Assembly (NCBI RefSeq): GCF_027580225.2
Contig: NC_073340.2
Location: 33,120,501-33,184,500, forward strand
Length of the DNA: 64,000 nucleotides
Direction of reading: 5' to 3'
Source: Misgurnus anguillicaudatus
Taxonomy: Eukaryota > Chordata > Actinopteri > Cypriniformes > Cobitidae
The translations under genes were made by a program, and so were the position numbers. Below, piece by piece: positions 25,364 through 36,655 of this stretch (its first letter is position 1; every line of letters starts with the position of its first letter). The notes under the pieces were generated by a model. It was not told the origin of the DNA and did no database searches. It saw only the letters and a list, made by a program, of their open reading frames with translations.

Positions 25364-25713
25364 CTAGGGGGCAGGACACACCAAAGCTTTTAAACGCAGC
25401 TGAAAACGCCTCGAGGACGGCGAACGCCAGCTGTCTTTTTCAGCTGAGCGCCAGCTTTCTTCAGCTGAGCACATTGGTAGCCGTGATACTTAAGCTGTGA
25501 GCCGGTTGGTTGTTGTGATACTTGTCCCGCCCCTCCTTCACTGTGATTGGATGGCCGTCTGAGAACTGACATTGACGAGCGGAGATTTTCACCCAAATTT
25601 GAATCTCTTTTTACTCTTGGCGCTCAACGCTGAGCAGCGGGCTTTTATGAAAAACGTTGCGCTTCCATTGGAAACAATTGAAAACATGCGCTGGCCGTGT
25701 GCACGCCCCCTAA
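25364..25713. mobile_element. Inverted-repeat MITE with TAGGGGGC ends
   Basis: The left end TAGGGGGCAGGACACACC pairs with the complement of the right end, TTAGGGGGCGTGCACACGG. It is GC-rich relative to its flanks, about 350 bp, with no coding frame. No clear target duplication is visible, so the class is uncertain. Confidence 0.55.
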
Positions 25714-25810
25714 GCTTTTTGAATCAATGTGGATGTTTTAAAGCTTCAGATTGGACAGTGAATAGGTGCAGATCATGGATAACATGTACTTGAAGGTCCA
25801 TCTGTGTTAT

Positions 25811-25847
25811 GGAGAGAGAGAGAGAGAGAGAGAGAAAGAAAGAAATG
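25811..25847. repeat. GA microsatellite
   Basis: A run of GA with a short GAAA tail. Confidence 0.9.
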
Positions 25848-25925
25848 GTGATTGGGAGAGTTCTCCTCACACCTTTCAATAATTTTACAGGTTGGACGAA
25901 CAGAGATGATCATTTGGGGAGTCAT

Positions 25926-26395
25926 TTACCGTGGGTTCACACCATCCGTATTTGAGGCATCAAAAACGCGTCTACTGCATCTAGTTTGCCGCTTGAACAT
26001 TTTGAGTTTACTCGCTTCATTCGCGCTTAAAATTCATCAGTCATCGGGACATTCACGTGGAAATTCGCGTCATGGGAGGGCCTTCCATAGGTTTCTGCGA
26101 TTCTGTAATCTCTGCTTCCTGTAATCATGTTACTACTAGAGCAAGCTTCTGATTGGTTAATGTGGTGCATTTTTACACCAAACTTCAAAATTTTCAACTT
26201 GCACGTTTGTCGCGGCAACGCTCAATTTTGCGCAATTTGTGCGAATGAGGCGGAATTGCGTCTACAGCGCCGCGCTAAATGCCTCATTCGCCCCGCGAGA
26301 CCTCCAGACACGCGTCAACCCGTCTTCACATTGACTTAACGTTGAAATCACTCGCGCTTGATGCCTCCACTGCGGCTGGTGTGAATGCAGCATTA
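25926..26395. mobile_element. MITE: unexpanded relative of the 239-bp satellite
   Basis: The left end has GTGGGTTCACACCATCCG and the right end GCGGCTGGTGTGAATGCAGC. The interior has TTTGCCGCTTGAACATTTTG, ACTCGCTTCATTCGCGC, GCGTCATGGGAGGG and GAATGAGGCGGAATTGCG, in the same order as one unit of the array at 38194-40583. Here the unit is single-copy. It is about 470 bp. Confidence 0.75.
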
Positions 26396-28100
26396 GTACC
26401 CATTTTCTGACAGTGTAGTAACCATCTATTTTATTTTATATTTATTAAAACCCTGGCTAATTTTCATTAGGGGTTGACTACATTGCAATAATAGGAATGA
26501 CCCATTTTTGCTATCGAATCATATAGCTCACCTAACAGTTAAACGCCTAGTGTGTGAATCTTAAGATTGACAGTGATTTGTTTTGATTCATGATTCATTG
26601 CTTTTTAATTTGATTCAAAAGCATTTCGTATATTTAAAACAATTAGATTTGACAGTGTTAAAAATATACCCGTATTAACATTTTAAAATGCGTTTCCAGC
26701 ACTATTTAAAGATGTGTGCTATGATGTATCAAGGGCAAGAAAAGGAGGAACGACAAGTGATGTGAGCATGTGTGACTCGAGACCAAAAGCTATTTGACAG
26801 AGAGCAGTTTGTCATTTGCAGAAATGATAGTCAGCAAGATCAGGTACCCTTTGAAAATGTTTCCCACAATTCATTTTTATCGTCAGTGGCAGACACCTGA
26901 ATATAGGTGAAATGGACATCATGACAGCATTATTTCGCCAGAATACATGGCTGCTATTGCAGTCGATGGAGAAATATGTTTTTGACAGCATAATGGTGTA
27001 GTTAGAGAAGGTTTAACAGTCATGTTAATCTGCCAAACCTTAATCCCTTGGTTACCGCAAACGCTCCCTAAATATCAAGTTATACTGCTCATATGGGAGA
27101 AAAAAGGGTTATGTCTGTCTTATTTTCCTCTCTCTCTCTTTGTCCAATAATTTCATGTCCCCTTTTTCTTGGCTAACAATAAAACAGGCTTTTATATAAG
27201 AGAGCATTTAATACGAGGTTGATTAAAAACCCGAGACATGTATTATTGCCTTTGAAACCACTGAAACAACCATAACCGTATACAAATAAGAATCATAATA
27301 CTGTAATTGCCAGACGAGTTATTTATTTATTTATTTAGTTTGTTATTGACAGGAGAAATTATTACCAGACTAAAATGAGTTGAGCCGTAAATTGCAAATT
27401 TGATTTCTTGCCAATGTCGCACTGCGAGTAACAGATCTGTCGTAATTTTTGTGTCTGGCTTTGCAGATGCATGGCGACATTACCTGTAATTTGTCTTTGA
27501 GCAAGCGCGTGTTAAAATCATCGGTGGCCGTACTAACACGACGTCTGACTCATTTCAAAGCCTTTCATATGTAATAAATAATTGAAGGCCGAATAGCATC
27601 GCTAATTCCACTGCTAATATGATTGAAATGACAACAGCACAGGAACTGACAGGAAGATTGGTTAGAAAACGCTACACTCATTATGGAAACTATGGTTTGC
27701 CGTTTTTCGATATGCTGTTAAAAGCCGATGTATGATGTATTCGTAGACGTCTTTTAGGAGTATAAGCAGAATTATGCCGCTAAGCCTTTGATGTTTGAAA
27801 TATCTATCATTAGCTTCATTCAATGTGCTGAGCCTTGTATGCAACAAGACTGGTTGATATGTTTAGTAACTCGTGCTGTGACAGTGGGATAGTCTGTTTA
27901 TGCTTTTACCATTCATACAGCAAAAAAAAGAAAAGAAATTTGTGCAAAATATATTTTGGAATGTATTTAAATAAATATATTTTCTACCAATATATATTTT
28001 TATTGATTCTTAAAATATAATCTATAACACTTAAAAATACAATTTGCCTTTCATATATTCAATTCAACAAAATATATTCACGTCACATTTCAAGATAAAC
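26396..28100. other. Unique stretch with possible conserved non-coding DNA
   Basis: No transposon ends are visible. The segment at about 27360-27660 has balanced base use, TAATAAATAATTGA and GCTAATTCC motifs, and no open frame or repeat; this is the look of a developmental conserved non-coding element. That is inference only. The open frames at 27662-27847 and 27835-28020 look like chance. Confidence 0.3.
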
Positions 28101-28189
28101 TTTATTTCTATAACACCTGGAATCCATATGCGCATCTTGACATTTTAGCTGGGGGCCAGACTGGTCTATTATAGTTCCTATATATAGAA

Positions 28190-28248
28190 ACATATATATA
28201 TATATATATATATACCGAAACATATATAACATATATATACCGAAACAT
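28190..28248. repeat. TA microsatellite
   Basis: An AT/TA run interrupted by two ACCGAAACATAT pieces. Confidence 0.85.
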
Positions 28249-28539
28249 ATGCTATTATTTTAACATCAAAATAGATATTTAAAATTAATGAAAAACATTT
28301 AAACTACATTAAAATAACAAATTTTTTTTTTTACATATCCTTTGTAGGTTGTTTTTTGACGCATGTTGTTGCATGTGTGTACCAGAGGATACGTAACAAT
28401 ACGGAAGTTGCTTACTTTCAGATTTCCTCTTTTTTAAGGTAAGTCAACTTATAATTTTTACAATGAATGTGCAGTGAACAGTACATAAGGTCATTAATTG
28501 ATACAATCTTGAGGTAAAATCACAATCTCCACCAAAAGG

Positions 28540-28952
28540 TTTTAGGCGGCTGAACAGCATTTTTTTTGTGATTTTCACAAATGTTTCACAAAGTGCCTTC
28601 CAAAAAAATTTTCTTCTACAAATATATAAACGTACCGATATATCAAATGAAAAAACAGCAAACAAACTAAATTGGGTGAAAAAAGTTTCATCCTATTTAT
28701 ATTTTTTCTCTGTTTATAAACTTTTTAATATGGGTATTTTTCTTCAAAAATTTATCAAAAAGCGGAAATACTTGAATTTTTCTGAAGGAATTTTGCTAGA
28801 GATCAGATTCAGAATGATCATCAAAACATACACGTAGTGTAAAATTAATAAAAAAAAAAATAATTGCTTCATTTTTTCTAAATTGGGTAAGATTGTGTTA
28901 TCACTGTAATCGCTGTATTACAGATTACTATTCTCTTAATTGACAAGATAAC
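28540..28952. mobile_element. TTAACTC-family MITE, decayed copy 3
   Basis: It keeps the interior landmarks GTGATTTTCACAAATGTTTC, AATATATAAACGTACC, TTTCATCCTATTTATATTTT and GATCAGATTCAGAATGATCA, but both terminal TTAACTC repeats are lost. It most resembles copy 2. Confidence 0.75.
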
Positions 28953-29534
28953 TTCTGAAAAACGCATATTGAAAAACGCATAACTTCTGGTAAACTGAAT
29001 ATTCTGGTATAAGAATAAATAACAAAAAAGTCCTTTTAAAGTAGTTTATTTATATAACAAGCAAAATAAACAACATGTAGATTACCCAGGAAACCAAAAC
29101 ATATGTTATTTTTGACGATATATATGTCCAAGAGTTCAGTTTAGCAACTATTCAGACCTTTAAACAAACAGAACCTGGGAATAAAGTTCCATTCAGACGT
29201 GTAATCGCATCACAGCACGTTCGTCCGATGAAACCGCCTATAGCAAGCGACAAGCTAAATTAACGTTTATGCTGTTGTTTAGTAGTAGAAAAAGGTCGTT
29301 CTGATTGGTCTGTGTTTGTCCCGCCTCTCCTCCTTACAAAGTAACGTTTTAACATTTATAAGAACCCAAAATAATGTGTGTATTTGTTGTGGAATATATT
29401 TTTTTATACAAGTCATTTTAAGCAATAGGGGGCCTGGCCCCCCAGCCCTCCTGCAAGCTCTGTCTATGCTGTAATCCTATAGGTTTGAACAGAATGTGTT
29501 ATATAAAATGTCCTCAAGAACAGAACATAAAAAC

Positions 29535-31266
29535 TAGGGCCGGGACTCGATTAAAAAAATTAATCTAATTAATTAGAGGCTTTGTAATTAATTAATCTAA
29601 ATTAATCGCATTGTAATCACACATAAATATTTGACCTGAGAACATTAAGAAGTAATTTTTTTACATGGATTTTTATGAATAATGACTGAATACATAAGCT
29701 TAAACAACAAAATATTGTTTATTTTTGTTCAACCATGTCGTTGTACTCTGAGTCGGGCTAATGTCCACGCTAGCTGCTGTATGTTTTGCATTGAGATGAT
29801 ACTTGAGGCTCGATGTGCTGCGGTGATATGTGAATTCCTTGTTGCATAGCTTACACACAACCATGCTCTTATCGACGCTAACCAGTGATGCGCGGGTCAA
29901 TGTATAAACAACCCGCACCCGAGTCCCGACCGAGGTTTTCATCTAACCCGCCCGCAACTCGGACCGCAAAGAAAAAAATATATATATATTATACCCGACC
30001 GCTTCTTGGCCCGCATTTCTTAAAGTAGTCATTTGTTTAATAATTGCAGGGTTCGGGACTTCTCAGGTTTTGACTGTCTGTGTTCCGGTACCTATTTGCG
30101 CGGATCCACCACCTCACGTATAAAACAACAAAACATAATATACTATATAGCCTATATTAAAATTAAAATATATAAAAAATATATTATGCAAATTTTTAAG
30201 TTGCACATCGTTTATAGTTTTCTTAAGTGGGATTCGGATGTGAAAAGCGCTGCATAATGTACGCTCCTTTAGTCTTTGAAACTTAACTAAATTAAAAAAT
30301 AAGAGGTGATATATAGCTTTAGCCTACATAAATGCTCATTGCTTTAATGTTGCGAGTTCCTCTTCAGTTTTTCTTGCTGTTATGTTTATAATAGTTCATT
30401 GTTCAGAGTTCATATTGATGATCTTATAGTCCATTTAAAATGTTCTTACAAACTGACTCTATTCGGCAGAAAAACACCTTTTCCTTTACCTGCCGTCGCT
30501 GTTCTTGTGCGTGTCCTCCGTCAAAGTAGCCTATTAAAATTAATATGAAGTTGATTTTTAAAAGTCGTAAGCACACCGCAAATCAAATGTGCTGCTACAT
30601 TATGTACTAAATGCGCGTGTAAATTTAATTTCCGGGCACTGCCAGGCTGATTTTAAAAAAAGTAAGTGATATAGGCTACTCACTGCAAGTTTTGGCATTC
30701 GGTAGCATATGCATCAATGAGATGCACGGTGTTGCTTTTAATGTTCTTTTTAATTTATATTCACAAAACCTAACAACAAAACATTGTTTATAATTACGAG
30801 ACAAATTATTTGAAACGAAATTCGTTTTAAAGTAGCAAACAAAACTTAAATTAAACTCGTAATAAGCTAATTAAATTGAAACAAAACAACATTACAACAA
30901 TATTTAAACCCAACAATACTCAAACATTAACATATAACAGACATTAGGATACATGTTAAAATAGTCTGTAGTTTGTTGGTAGATGTTTATTGGGCAAAAC
31001 CTCCGTTGCAAACCTCCATTTACCAGAATAAATCATTTTTACTTTGAAATTGATGCGTTGTCACGTTAAAATCAGCTGTTCGTTTAGGTTCCGTCTACTT
31101 TTATTTACAGTGCAGCACAACCCCGGAGTTCACGAACTAAAACAGGGTCTGCAGCATTTACGAATGACTCCGTTAATAAGTGCGATTAAAATGCGTTAAA
31201 ATGTTTAACGCGTTATTTTTTGTGTAATTAATTAATCTTAATTAACGCGTTAAAGTCCCGGCCCTA
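29535..31266 (-). mobile_element. Decayed hAT element with BED-finger remnant
   Basis: The left end is TAGGGCCGGGACT and the right end is AGTCCCGGCCCTA, with subterminal TTAATTAA and AACGCGTTAA repeats. The flanks ATAAAAAC (29527-29534) and TTAAAAAC (31267-31274) match in seven of eight bases, as a hAT duplication should. At 1.7 kb it is too short for a whole transposase gene; only the N-terminal zinc-finger frame remains. Confidence 0.82.
29700..29942 (-). pseudogene. BED-type zinc finger of a hAT transposase, truncated
   Basis: The 80-codon frame carries a Cys2His2 arrangement: C30-x2-C33-x15-H49-x4-H54 (CKLCNKEFTYHR, then LKYHLNAKH). This is the BED-finger pattern that hAT transposases and ZBED proteins use to bind transposon ends or host DNA. 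No RNase-H-like catalytic domain or dimerisation domain follows: the frame stops 26 codons after the last His. The first 20 codons come from an unrelated piece with GATGCGCGGGTC and so look like an insertion upstream of the original exon. It is almost certainly not a functional transposase. Confidence 0.65.
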
Positions 31267-33336
31267 TTAAAAACACAAAATTAAAAAATTACAATAAAAA
31301 GCACTATAACATTGTTACATATTTGCTTTTATTAGCATAAATGTATGGCTTTTGTAAGATTAGATAGATATTTGCTTGCCATGAAAATGCATTTATGTTG
31401 ATATGACGGTTAAAGCGAAATATATTTTCAAGTGCAAAAATGTATTGAATTCAGCTTTGCTTTCTACAAAAAATTTGGACAAAAAATATTATTATTTATT
31501 ATTCTTTTATTTTATTATTATTTTTTGCCAAATGGACATGCAATGGTTAAACAGCTTACACAATTATAAAAATATTTAGGTGCGAGTCCGGATTCTGTTG
31601 TTTAATGTTGATTTTACAATTTTAAGTCTTTCATTTATAACTCAAGTGTTAATGTGCATCTGTTGTTGCACTGATTGTAGATTCATTCATTACCAATAAA
31701 TAATCGCATTGCGTCTATCAAACAATGGTAGGCTATGCATTACCATATGAATTTCCAAGCATAAATGACTAGCTGTGCTACCATGTCGCAGTAGGAATAT
31801 TTTATAGCTTATTTAACAATGAAAGCCCCCCTATAGATTTCTGAGACATCGATTCTTACATTATTATACTAAACACTTGCAATCTTTACTGATTTGGTGT
31901 CTGCTAACCAGTTTCCCATAGCAGTTAGAATTACTCACCGATCCCCCAAATCAATTAAGCCCATCTAGTTCCCCATATCTCCGAACCGACGAATAAAGCT
32001 CTTATTGTTTCTACTGTCTTTCTTATAACGCGAGGTCCTATAATCTAGATAGGTGCTGCCACGATGTCTAAAAGAAGTAGCATCCAATCGTCTGAGTCGT
32101 GAAGGAGTTGTGCTTTTAAGACCGATGAAGAGGGTCAGTCTTCAAATATGTACCTCCACTTTAAAATTCCCTTTCAAATTCTTGTTCTAAAAAGGTTTGA
32201 GGTAAATCGTCTGAAAACGTCAAGCTGTGCCTCTAGTTGTTTTTCACTTTAGATAAAGGTCTGATCTCGGTGGGCGATGTCCTAATCTTAGTTCTCGAAT
32301 CCTCAGTAAAAATATATTCCAGTTTGCTTCCGGTGGAGTCTTGACAACATACAGTATAGGATTTCTGTCTTTATTTCTCAGAAGGAATTTAAAAGACGCA
32401 TCAGACATAGTTGGTACTTGAACAAAACAACCGAGCTATAAGAGCATCTGAGCAAAACTGTATATTTGAAAAATGCATCCTGTCTGTTTGTTCTGCGTGT
32501 GTCTTTATTCTAGATTCCAAAGCTAAGAAAACAGGCTGGCAGAGAAAGCGATTGCTTTAATAGCAGGTGTTATATGGAGGAATGGATCTTTATCTTCTCA
32601 TAATGTGCTTGTCATAGTCTAATGTAGTGAAGCTCATTTCATTCATATATAGCACCATAAAGTAGATGTTGAATAATGCATTAAACGATGCTTTGGGGTA
32701 ATCTGATATCTGAACTTTCAAAAGGCTTGTGTTTTTGCTGACGGTAAACATGGATTCTCATCCAAGCAGAATGTGCTTTTTAATGCGTCTGTAATAAGAT
32801 TGTTGTAATTGAAATCGGACTGCTTTTGCCTCACATCATTAGCTTTGACCCTCCAGTTCTCTGCAATTAGGACGAGGAGCTGAAGGCAGACTAATGATAT
32901 TAATTTTAATTACGTAATATGTTATCATTATTATAATATAATATCTGTTTCGGTTTATTTGATAAGTAGCTCAAGTACACAGACTGATGGACAGGGCAGT
33001 TAGTGTGGTGATGAAAGACCACATTACTGTACATCGCCGTACTGATTCAGAAACGCTGTCTGGTTGTCACTCATTAACCTGGTTTCCGTTACAAAACATT
33101 TTTTAAACAAAATTCACAACAAAAATTACGGTTATGGATGTTGGTACGTTTATGCATATCACAGTCACATCACTAGCAATATTTTTTTGTTAGAAGGAGA
33201 TGCAGACGTGTTATCCATGTATTAATGGCAAGGAAAGCTCCTTATACGTTGGAGCAGCAATGATTCTGGGAAGTTATACAGTAGCATGCGATTTTGCATC
33301 TTTAAAGGATGATCATGTGACTTTTATGCACATCTG
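31267..33336. other. Unique stretch without a gene
   Basis: No transposon ends or long open frames. The segment 32780-32940 has balanced sequence with TAATTA-type motifs (ACTAATGATATTAATTTTAA) and could be conserved non-coding DNA. This is inference. Confidence 0.3.
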
Positions 33337-33641
33337 CACTCTAAAAACAAACGGTGCTATATAGCACCAAAAGTGGTTCTTTGCTCGTAATCATAGAAGA
33401 ACCGTTTTTAGTGCCATATAGCACCGGTGAAGCACCGGTGAAGCACCTGTGTAGAACCATATAGTGCTATGTAGAACCAAATGTGGTGCTATAGTGGTGC
33501 TATATGGCACCTATATGGTTCTACACAGGTGCTTCACCGGTGCTTCACCGGTGCTATATGGCACTAAAAACGGTTCTTCTATGGTTACGATTCAAATCAA
33601 CAGTTTTGGTGCTATATAGCACCGTTTGTTTTTTTAGAGTG
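33337..33641. mobile_element. Near-perfect palindromic MITE with CACTCTAAAAA ends
   Basis: The element reads almost the same on both strands: CACTCTAAAAACAAACGGTG at the left and its complement at the right, with GCTATATAGCACC, AAGAACCGTTTTTAGTG and doubled CACCGGTGAAG units in each arm. It is 305 bp with a short centre. Fragments of a related family lie near 46195-46290 and 49145-49360. Confidence 0.85.
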
Positions 33642-33745
33642 TGGTGACATGTAAATGCAAAACAAAATTGCAGTTTCCATTGCAGTTTTGCAATAAAAAA
33701 CACATGGGCCTCATTTATAAAGCGTGCATATGCACAGATTTGATC

Positions 33746-34132
33746 TTAAAGGTGCAGTGTGTAATTTTTAGCGGCATCTAGTGGTGAGGTTGCGAACTGC
33801 AACCAACGGCTCAGTCCACTGCTCACCTCTTGATTTTGAAAGACATTAGAGAAGCTATGGTAGCCGCCACCAAACAAACATGTCATTGTTGGAGACAACT
33901 AAGTAAAAAAGTTTGTCCGTTAAGGGCTTCTGTAGAAACATGGCTGCACAAAATGGGGCTTCCATGTAAGGGGACCCTCTGTGTATGTAGATAAAAACGT
34001 CTCATTTTAAGGCAATAAACACATAACGGTTCATTATGAAATGTCTTTATACACCTCTGATAATTTAGTTTTGTATATTATTTTGCATTTCTGTCAAGAG
34101 ATCCTTCTTAAAATTACACACTGCACCTTTAA
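33746..34132. mobile_element. TTAAAGGTGCAGTGTGTAA MITE
   Basis: The left end TTAAAGGTGCAGTGTGTAAT and the right end ATTACACACTGCACCTTTAA are exact complements over 20 bp. Joining the flanks at TTAA restores TGATCTTAAAGTGTGCAT, so the insertion created a TTAA duplication. Confidence 0.88.
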
Positions 34133-34393
34133 AGTGTGCATACACAAAAATCCACGGCAAAGCCCATATTTATAAAAACTGTCATTGACGTAAAAAGCAC
34201 TTAGCGCCACGTCAAGGTACACACTTTTGCTTGTCTGATTGCTGCAGGGTTTTTTTGGAAATATAAGCCATTCTTGCTTTCAAAAAGTTGTTTTTTTTAC
34301 ACAAAATGACACATAATGATAATGTGTAAGAAGCATAACACAAAAAAATGTGTAAAAAGTTAACACATCCTTTCTTTCATTAAATAGGCATTG

Positions 34394-34936
34394 TTTAACC
34401 TGATAAGGAACACTCTGCCATACACGGCACACCCCCTCTCTTGCACGTGAGGCTGCATTACGTCATTGTAACTTTGAAGCATTAAATCTTCAAAATATAC
34501 GGTCATGCGGCACATCGTTGTAAAGTTTAGACTTTCGGGATTCCATTAAGCGCACACACAACGCATAATATGATTTTTAGCAGTCATAAAACTGTAATCT
34601 TTTAGGATATTTACTTACCTTCAAAATCTTCCCTTTATCCGCTTCGGTGAAATTGTCCAAAACAAATTGTTCATAAATCCCCAAAAGTCCAAGGAAATGG
34701 AATATCCAAGCCTTTTAATCCAAAACGATTTGTTCATCTCACAATCTTGACGTTTCTGACCGAATTACGATATAAATACTGTATACAATTAGTTCACTAA
34801 CGGACATTCGTTCGAATCTCACTTTTCATTCACGATTTATAATGAATATATTCGGATGTCATGTTTATTGTGCAACGTCTGAGGAACAAATGAACCCCCT
34901 TGTGGAATTTCAGCCGTTCCATAAGAGGCTACAGGC
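34394..34936. repeat. 540-bp dispersed repeat, copy 1
   Basis: It starts TTTAACCTGATAAGGAAC and ends TTCCATAAGAGGCTACA. It is nearly identical to 41513-42063 apart from a block of about 33 bases missing here (after AAACTGTAATCT). It has no terminal inverted repeat, so the mechanism of spread is unclear. Confidence 0.85.
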
Positions 34937-35022
34937 GGACTGTTTAACTGCGCACAATTTCAATCTAATTTGCCATTTATAGATTTCATGTCTGAAAGTG
35001 AGGTGTACACAGATTTTCGATG

Positions 35023-35104
35023 CCTAAATTATACGATAATTTCTCAAAAGCACGCATGTGTGATGACACATGCGTGCTTTTGAGAAATTATCGTATAATT
35101 TAGG
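35023..35104. repeat. Perfect 39-bp hairpin with 4-base loop
   Basis: The left arm 35023-35061 begins CCTAAATTATACGATAAT and the right arm 35066-35104 is its exact complement with no mismatch; the loop is GATG. Such a long perfect stem is unusual outside very young foldback elements. Confidence 0.95.
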
Positions 35105-35369
35105 ACGTTTTCTATGCAGCATTTTATAAATGAGGCACCTCATGCAAGCATACCCAGTAAACAATAGCCATCATTTTACCATCTAGGTTAAGCCTACTCT
35201 ATATAGTCTGGCGAGTAACCCACTTCTAGCCAAAAGAAACATTTATTGATTTCCTTTTATTTTTGGGCTATGTTTGGGCATCTCTTACATTTTTACTGAC
35301 AACCCAAATTGTTTTAGCCTTGTTTTAGCCCAGACATCTGGGCTGTGTTTGGAAATGTATTAATCGTCT

Positions 35370-36635
35370 TTAAAGGGCCTCTAACCTAGGTGTTTGCAGC
35401 AATATTAAATAGTCTCTGGTATCCACAGAATGTGTCTGTAAAGTTATAGATCTTTCATAATACGATGTTGAACATGGCCATTTGTGGCAGCAATGAAAAG
35501 TGCAGTGTTTTTGTGTGTGTCTCTTTAAAGGACAAGTTTGGTATTTTACACTTAAAGCCCTGTTTTCAGATTGTTTATGATGAAATAGAACGGGTTTGAC
35601 TGAAATTTGGACATATTGGAGAATTTTCTGGTGTTTGTTCTATCACCTCCCACCTCTACAATGGCTGCAAAGGTGCACAGGATCAATCCTTCCTAAAATG
35701 CATTAAACTTTCGTTTACAAAGACGCGAAACCCACCGAGTGGCCAGGGGCGCTCACTGACACGCTCACAGAAAAATCGCTGCAAAAGAATCTTTCCAACA
35801 GGTGTTTTAGCATTCGTTGTAAACTTGTGGACCTATTTTTCCAAACGCCTCACACTCGTATATTCTTCCGTTGAGAGCTTGAATAATAGACACTCCAGCA
35901 AAGTTGGTGGTGATAATCCATCTTTGCCAATTGCAAGAATACAAACAACGTTCCCGGGGCGGAGTAATACCGTACCTCACAGCACATCTAATACAAGTCA
36001 ATGGAGTTGGACAAAAACTATGATAAGACCTGTTGGAGGGTATCTTTCGCAGCGATTTTTGTGTGGGCGTGTCGGTGACCGCCCCTGGCCACTCGGTGAG
36101 TTTCACGTCTTTGTGGACGAGGGTTTGATGCATTTTGGGAAGGATTGTTCCAGTGCACCTATACAGCCATTGTAGAGGTGGGAGGTGATAGATCAAACAG
36201 CCAAAAATTTTGGGGCAGCATCATATGTCCAAATTTAATTCAAAACCGTTCTTTTTCATCATAAACAGGGATTTAAGTGTAAAATACCCAACTTGTCCTT
36301 TAAATGGAAAGAAAGTTTCTGTTCCCCTCTCCTTATGCAAAGTAGGGGAACGAGCGCTTACACATGTGCTTTGGACTACATCAAAACATGGCAGAAAGTT
36401 GAACTATGTACTCATAAGGCGGAGTCTGTGAGGGGTTATTGTTGGGGCGTAATCAATGTGACATCACATTGATAGGGGATCCCCAACAGCCTATTTTGTG
36501 TGACTGTTGTGGTTTAAAGAAGATTACACAAAGAAGAATAGATGGATTTGTATAATAACAGGATGATTATGCTGACAACTCATTTTCTGATAGAAACAGA
36601 TTTAAAAGTGCATTTTTAGGTTAGGGAGGCTTTAA
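35370..36635. mobile_element. TTAAAGGGCCTCTAACCTA MITE, split by a foldback
   Basis: The left end is TTAAAGGGCCTCTAACCTA; the right end, complemented, is TTAAAGCCTCCCTAACCTA. TTAA is present at both ends. Interior CTCTGGTATCCACAGA and TGTCTGTAAAGTTATAG resemble the TTAAAGGGGACATRTCA family. Without the insertion at 35525-36303 it is about 490 bp. Confidence 0.7.
35525..36303. mobile_element. TTTAAAGGACAAGTTTGGTA foldback element
   Basis: The left end is TTAAAGGACAAGTTTGGTA and the right end is TACCCAACTTGTCCTTTAA. The arms pair over AAGTGTAAAATACC, CACCTCCCACCTCTACAATG and GCATTTTGGGAAGGATTG. The complementary open frames at 35807-36196 and 35825-36175 are consequences of the palindrome, not genes. 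It is 779 bp and TTAA-flanked. Confidence 0.82.
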
Positions 36636-36655
36636 AACGCGAAATTGTTATTTTT

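Larger units (their letters stand above)
33708..35136. mobile_element. Element with GCCTCATTTATAAA terminal repeats
   Basis: The left end is GCCTCATTTATAAA and the right end is the exact complement, TTTATAAATGAGGC. It is interrupted by a TTAA MITE (33746-34132), contains one copy of a 540-bp dispersed repeat (34394-34936), and has a perfect hairpin near its right end. A related right end may be at 58860-58993. Confidence 0.7.
35145..36655 (+). mobile_element. CCCAGCAAGCAATTTTG-family MITE, split copy
   Basis: The left part (35145-35369) carries ACCCAGTAAACAATAGCCAT, TTTTATTTTTGGGCTATG and CATCTGGGCTGTGTTTGG. The right part after 36635 is AACGCGAAATTG, matching the AAGCAAAATTG of the intact copy at 44260. 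A MITE at 35370-36635 has inserted at a TTAA between the two. Confidence 0.6.

Noticed and set aside
35807..36196. 129-codon minus-strand frame and 116-codon plus-strand frame
   Set aside because: Both lie in a palindromic foldback, so similar frames appear on both strands; no domain is seen.
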